Below are positions 6,094 to 6,867 of a stretch of 6,867 nt of DNA, in pieces. The DNA comes from JBBSGC01 sp038254525 (GTDB lineage Bacteria; Actinomycetota; Actinomycetes; Propionibacteriales; Nocardioidaceae), in assembly GCA_038254525.1 (NCBI GenBank), contig JBBSGC010000105.1:1-6867 (forward strand), given 5' to 3'. The stretch's first letter is position 1; each line of letters opens with the position of its first letter. The position numbers were made by a program, and so were the translations under genes. The notes under the pieces are model-generated. The model was given only the letters and a program-made list of their open reading frames with translations, made no database searches and was not told where the DNA came from.

Positions 6094-6099
6094 CTCCTC
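6094..6099 (-). promoter_or_regulatory. Ribosome binding site of the small membrane protein
   Basis: Minus-strand GAGGAG with a nine-base spacer to ATG 6084. It overlaps the TGA stop of the PRC-barrel gene (TGAGGAG). It decides the start against the in-frame ATG at 6180, whose extra 32 residues are polar and lie over the PRC-barrel gene. Confidence 0.7.
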
Positions 6100-6454
6100 A
6101 TCGGCGGGCGAGCCGGCGCTCGCCGCCGGCTCCGGGGTCGTAGTCGAGGCCGTAGTGCGCGAACACGGGTGGCTCGTCACCGGCAGGGAGCTCGCCGTCG
6201 GTGTCGATCGACGGCGCGTCCTTGACCAGCTTCTTGTCGTAGGCGACCTGGACGTAGCCGGGCCCGACCAACGCGTCCAGCAGGGGTACGAAGGTCAGCC
6301 GGTGCCGGCCGGGCAGACCCACCTGGACGGTCGCGAAGGACGGCAGGTCGCTCGCGGTGTCGACGTAGACCGCCTCGAGCTTGCCGATCTTGGCTCCGTC
6401 GACATCGACCACGTCGTGCCCGCGCCACTCACGGATGTTTTTCGCCTCGAACAC
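6098..6454 (-). CDS. PRC-barrel domain-containing protein
   Basis: A 118-residue protein with a PRC-barrel-type beta domain at about residues 5-80: NIREWRGHDVVDVDGAKIGK (6-25), LEAVYVDTASDLPSFATVQV (26-45), then RHRLTFVPLLDA (50-61) and VQVAYDKKLVKDAPSID (68-84). The C-terminal part (PPVFAHYGLDYDPG, 95-108) matches a tail common in actinobacterial PRC proteins. PRC barrels are known from photosynthetic reaction centre H subunits and RimM and act as small protein- or RNA-contact modules; the role of this stand-alone form is unknown, with stress and cell-surface links proposed only loosely. GTG at 6454 is chosen because a perfect AGGAGG precedes it by six bases. It heads the run with the small membrane protein, purS and purQ, and a TAGCAT -10-like box lies at 6488-6483. 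No membrane segment is visible. Confidence 0.88.
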   Translation of the reverse strand: MFEAKNIREWRGHDVVDVDGAKIGKLEAVYVDTASDLPSFATVQVGLPGRHRLTFVPLLDALVGPGYVQVAYDKKLVKDAPSIDTDGELPAGDEPPVFAHYGLDYDPGAGGERRLARR

Positions 6455-6460
6455 CTGCGG

Positions 6461-6466
6461 CCTCCT
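6461..6466 (-). promoter_or_regulatory. Ribosome binding site of the PRC-barrel gene
   Basis: Minus-strand AGGAGG, six bases before the GTG at 6454; the strongest Shine-Dalgarno in the window and the reason to accept the GTG start. Confidence 0.85.
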
Positions 6467-6482
6467 GCCTCCGGTTGCCTCG

Positions 6483-6488
6483 ATGCTA
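6483..6488 (-). promoter_or_regulatory. Candidate -10 element for the PRC-purSQ run
   Basis: Minus-strand TAGCAT fits TANNNT and would start transcription near 6476, giving a leader of about 22 bases that includes the AGGAGG. It lies in the 82-base gap after the acyl-CoA ligase stop. No good -35 is seen at 16-19 bases upstream. Confidence 0.4.
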
Positions 6489-6536
6489 TCCGCGAGCGGT
6501 CGCAGCCGCCGAGCGGCGCGGCCGGACCCTGCGCCG

Positions 6537-6867
6537 TCAGCTCAGCTCGCGCTTGAGGATCTTGCCGGTGGCCGTCATCGGCAGCTCGTCGCGGAACTCG
6601 ACGACCCGCGGGTACTTGTAGCCGGCCATCTCCTGCTTGGCCCAGGCGACGAGCTCGTCCTCGGTGGTCGGGTCGCCCGCGTTCTTCAGCACCACGGCCT
6701 TCACCTCCTCGCCGTGACTGTCGTGGGGGACCCCGATGACCGCGACCAGCGAGACCGCGGGATGCGTCATCAGCACCTCCTCGACCTCACGTGGGTACAC
6801 GTTGAACCCGCCGCGGATGATCATGTCCTTGGCCCGGTCGACTATGTAGTAGTAACCGTCCTCGTCT
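6537..6867 (-). CDS. Acyl-CoA ligase (AMP-forming), C-terminal part; cut by window edge
   Basis: The last 109 residues of an adenylate-forming enzyme, probably a fatty acid-CoA ligase of the FadD type, which activates a carboxylic acid with ATP and joins it to CoA. The visible part is the C-terminal lid domain: hinge and A8 motif DRAKDMIIRGGFNVYPREVE (10-29 of the visible part), then VIGVPHDSHGEEVKAVV (43-59) and the A10 motif LPMTATGKILKREL (95-108) with the catalytic lysine in TGK. Substrate-determining residues lie in the missing N-terminal domain, so the acyl chain cannot be predicted. The stop is TGA at 6537-6539. The frame continues off the right edge; an ATG at 6824 within RAKDMIIRGG is internal, not a start. 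It is 82 bases upstream of the PRC-barrel gene and probably a separate transcript. Confidence 0.93.
   Translation of the reverse strand, partial: DEDGYYYIVDRAKDMIIRGGFNVYPREVEEVLMTHPAVSLVAVIGVPHDSHGEEVKAVVLKNAGDPTTEDELVAWAKQEMAGYKYPRVVEFRDELPMTATGKILKRELS

Noticed and set aside
6508..6519. A short hairpin (CGCC-GCTC-GGCG on the minus strand) after the acyl-CoA ligase stop, a possible terminator.
   Set aside because: Four-base stem, no T-tract, not distinguishable from background.
1..6867. A mobile element, CRISPR array, defence or toxin system, tRNA or rRNA.
   Set aside because: No repeats, transposase or integrase motifs, array periodicity or structural RNA seen; all coding space is explained by core-type genes.

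Overview
The window is high-GC DNA with GTG starts, almost only G or C in third codon positions, and actinobacterial gene families. Three things point to a chromosome of the Actinomycetota: a three-subunit FGAM synthase (separate PurS, PurQ and small-type PurL), a bacterial SCP-like protein followed by a DUF4126 membrane protein next to purL, and a PRC-barrel protein beside a tiny hydrophobic protein. I cannot name a genus. The region looks like ordinary core chromosome. I see no mobile element, CRISPR array, tRNA, rRNA or defence system.

Layout, right to left, since all genes but one are on the minus strand. The 3' end of an acyl-CoA ligase gene (6537-6867, cut by the window edge) is followed by a compact run: PRC-barrel protein, a 56-residue two-helix membrane protein, purS and purQ. 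Each gene of that run has a clear Shine-Dalgarno sequence, and purS and purQ overlap by 4 bases. A plus-strand EamA/DMT-type transporter gene (4071-4907) then converges on purQ and diverges from a GNAT acetyltransferase gene. The minus strand continues GNAT, purL, SCP-like protein, DUF4126 membrane protein. Every base from 3478 to 6454 lies in or within about 80 bases of a gene. The largest gap is about 135-180 bases, between purL and the SCP-like gene.

Function. PurS, PurQ and PurL together make formylglycinamidine ribonucleotide synthase, the fourth step of de novo purine synthesis. PurQ releases ammonia from glutamine, PurL uses it with ATP on FGAR, and PurS bridges the two. The purL gene is split from purSQ by the transporter and the acetyltransferase, so its stoichiometry with purSQ must be set by separate promoters.

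The most interesting signal is in how the genes start. All four genes of the PRC-purS-purQ run have strong Shine-Dalgarno sequences. The other five complete genes (EamA, GNAT, purL, SCP-like, DUF4126) have no classical AGGAG-type site; instead a TANNNT -10-like hexamer sits 6-8 bases before a start codon, the geometry of leaderless transcripts. EamA and DUF4126 share the same 9-mer CTCTAGGCT at the same distance from their starts. For purL and DUF4126 the TAG of the hexamer is also the stop codon of the gene upstream. The GNAT and EamA hexamers overlap on opposite strands in a gap of only 23 bases. This is read by eye and needs transcript 5'-end data to confirm.
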